Assembly: GCA_019347795.1 (NCBI GenBank)
Contig: JAHWKS010000264.1
Location: forward strand, 1 to 7,197
Direction: 5' to 3'
DNA length: 7,197 nucleotides
From: Planctomycetota bacterium
GTDB taxonomy: Bacteria > Planctomycetota > Planctomycetia > Pirellulales > Pirellulaceae
Under the pieces are notes generated by a model, which searched no databases, had not been told where the DNA came from, and saw only the letters and a program-made list of their open reading frames with translations. The number at the start of each line of letters is the position of its first letter. The first letter of the stretch is position 1. Positions 5,582-7,197 of this stretch are shown here, in pieces. Both the position numbers and the translations under genes were made by a program.

Positions 5582-6793
5582 TCACGGCTCGCGGCGGAGA
5601 TTCACCGACGGCGGCGTGTTTTGCGCGGCGTACCACGCCTTCCAGGCGGCCTTGTTGAAGCCGTGGTGGGTGCCGGTCAGTACCGTGAGGGCTTGGAGCA
5701 CGGTGGGGTTCTGCACCTCGCGCTCCACGATCTTCGGCTTGCCTCCCATCGAGAGGCCTCCGCCGCCGCCGCCAGGGCTGAAGCTGGCGCCGATCCCGCC
5801 GGGCGGCCCGGGAGGAGCAAGGAGCTGCTTGTGCTTCGTGGTCAAAGCGTCGATCAGCGGCACGATCGACTGCGGATCGTTCATCCGCGCCAGTCCCACC
5901 GCGGCGCGGTTCACCATGGCGTTGTCTTTGTGGTCCAGCGCTTTGATGAACGCCGACACGGCGCCGCGATCGCCGCGACGGGCCAAGTGATCCAGGCACA
6001 CGTCGCGGACCCGTTCGTCACCGTTCTCCAGCGAGTGCCGGATGAGGGCGGCCGTGGCCGCCGGGTGATTCAAGCGTCCCAGCACGTCGATGTAGAGCAT
6101 CGGCATCTCGGGACGCGTTTCCTCGTTCAGCAGCTCCGCCAAGGCGGGGGCGGCCAGCGGATCGCGAATCGCCTGCAACTGTGCCAGCGACTCCGGCCCG
6201 CGGCGCTTGCCGACCTGGCTGCGGAGGATGCGCACGTTCCGCCGCCATTGATTCTCGGCGTCCGCGATCCGCTCCTCCCGCTGGCGGATCTCGATCTCCT
6301 GCGGCAGCCGCCACCCTCCCTCGAAGCGGACATAGCCGAGGCTCCGCATATGCTCGTCCGGCAGGACCCACCGGCTGTCCACCTTCGTGTAGCCGAGGGC
6401 CGCCCGGGCCCCCTTGTGATCCGGCTCCAGCTTGAGCAAGTCCTCCAGATGCGCGGCTCGCTCTTCGTCCAGCCCCGCCTCGCGGCACCACTCGGCCATC
6501 GTCCACAGCCCGTCCACCGTCTGCGGCATTCGCGGAAGGATCTCGTGGTATCGCTTTTCCGCCGGTGAAAGAGCGGCGACGCTCTCCACTAGGTCGGGGG
6601 CGAGCGTGAGACGCCCTCCTCCCTTCACCTCGACCACATAACCAGCGTCGGCCGATTCGTCCGGATTGAGAAGCCGCCCCTCGATGCTCCCGCCATTGGT
6701 CAGGACGAAGGTATCGGCGCGGCCCATCCCCACCGCCGCGAGAATCATCGCAGCCAGCATCAGGCAAACAGAACAGCGCGTGGGAAGGAGCAT
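5582..6793 (-). CDS. Secreted HEAT-repeat protein, planctomycete type
   Basis: The 403-residue product from ATG 6793 begins with a signal peptide: MLLPTRCS, a hydrophobic stretch ([15 protein letters not shown]) and a likely cleavage after GRA near residue 26. The mature part opens with [17 protein letters not shown] (27-43), a small beta domain seen at the start of many planctomycete proteins. A helical region follows, then two copies of a short motif: [11 protein letters not shown] (133-143) and [15 protein letters not shown] (152-166). HEAT-like repeats fill about 204-321 ([41 protein letters not shown]). A Pro/Gly-rich linker (about 327-351) precedes a C-terminal [13 protein letters not shown] block. 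It probably acts outside the cytoplasmic membrane as a binding scaffold; no enzyme motif is seen. An in-frame ATG at 6919 is less likely because the added 42 residues hide the signal peptide, overlap divergent panC and lie upstream of the -10 candidate. Confidence 0.85.
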   Translation of the reverse strand: MLLPTRCSVCLMLAAMILAAVGMGRADTFVLTNGGSIEGRLLNPDESADAGYVVEVKGGGRLTLAPDLVESVAALSPAEKRYHEILPRMPQTVDGLWTMAEWCREAGLDEERAAHLEDLLKLEPDHKGARAALGYTKVDSRWVLPDEHMRSLGYVRFEGGWRLPQEIEIRQREERIADAENQWRRNVRILRSQVGKRRGPESLAQLQAIRDPLAAPALAELLNEETRPEMPMLYIDVLGRLNHPAATAALIRHSLENGDERVRDVCLDHLARRGDRGAVSAFIKALDHKDNAMVNRAAVGLARMNDPQSIVPLIDALTTKHKQLLAPPGPPGGIGASFSPGGGGGGLSMGGKPKIVEREVQNPTVLQALTVLTGTHHGFNKAAWKAWYAAQNTPPSVNLRREP

Positions 6794-6825
6794 CAGAACC
6801 CAGGAATCGGAGCCGGTTGTATTCC

Positions 6826-6831
6826 AGTATA
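6826..6831 (-). promoter_or_regulatory. Candidate -10 box for the HEAT-protein gene
   Basis: TATACT on the minus strand lies 32 nt upstream of the ATG at 6793. The -35 region (about 6849-6855, TTTTCC-like) matches only 3 of 6 consensus bases. It supports the 6793 start over 6919. Confidence 0.4.
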
Positions 6832-6887
6832 CCTGCCGCGGGAGAAAACGGAAAATGAAAGGGAGAGAACGAAATCGCGATCGGGGG

Positions 6888-6893
6888 TATGAT
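6888..6893 (+). promoter_or_regulatory. Candidate -10 box for panC
   Basis: TATGAT lies 9 nt before the panC ATG at 6903. A transcript from it would begin around 6899-6901, leaving almost no leader. No good -35 is present, so this is tentative. Confidence 0.35.
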
Positions 6894-6902
6894 GACGGCG
6901 AC

Positions 6903-7197
<295 letters not shown>

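Overview
The window is high-GC bacterial DNA that most likely comes from a planctomycete of the Pirellulales type. That placement is inferred from protein style: a secreted HEAT protein with paired LGY...W motifs, an Rpn-family nuclease of the type I recall being multi-copy in that phylum, a degenerate histidine-phosphatase relative, and a GC-rich palindromic repeat placed directly against a start codon. No rRNA, tRNA or CRISPR array was seen.

Layout. Positions 3-2298 (+) look like a housekeeping operon: the 3' part of a histidine-phosphatase-like gene, accD (acetyl-CoA carboxylase beta subunit, overlapping or nearly abutting it) and trpS (12 nt further on). Positions 2344-2448 hold a REP-like element of three hairpins that runs into the start of a small antitoxin-like gene (2455-2688) with no visible toxin partner. 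Next is an acidic protein of unknown function with an N-terminal four-cysteine cluster (2728-3501). An Rpn/PD-(D/E)XK family gene (3645-4487) follows. It is bracketed by two 111-bp direct repeats (3389-3499 and 4520-4630) that differ at two bases and encode the last 36 residues of the four-cysteine protein. On the minus strand are yceH (DUF480, 4667-5428) and a signal-peptide-bearing HEAT-repeat protein (5582-6793). Divergent from the latter is panC (6903 to the edge), whose sequence collapses after about codon 67 into a poly-G tail that looks like a sequencing artefact.

How it fits together. accD (fatty acid synthesis), trpS (translation) and panC (pantothenate, the CoA precursor) are core metabolism. 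The accessory part is roughly 2300-4660: repeat, orphan antitoxin, unknown gene, and a nuclease gene sitting between duplicated pieces of its neighbour. The most interesting signal is that duplication around a gene whose family is known for promoting recombination. A second observation concerns a good internal ribosome-binding site inside the same gene, in front of its C-terminal domain. Neither establishes a new system.
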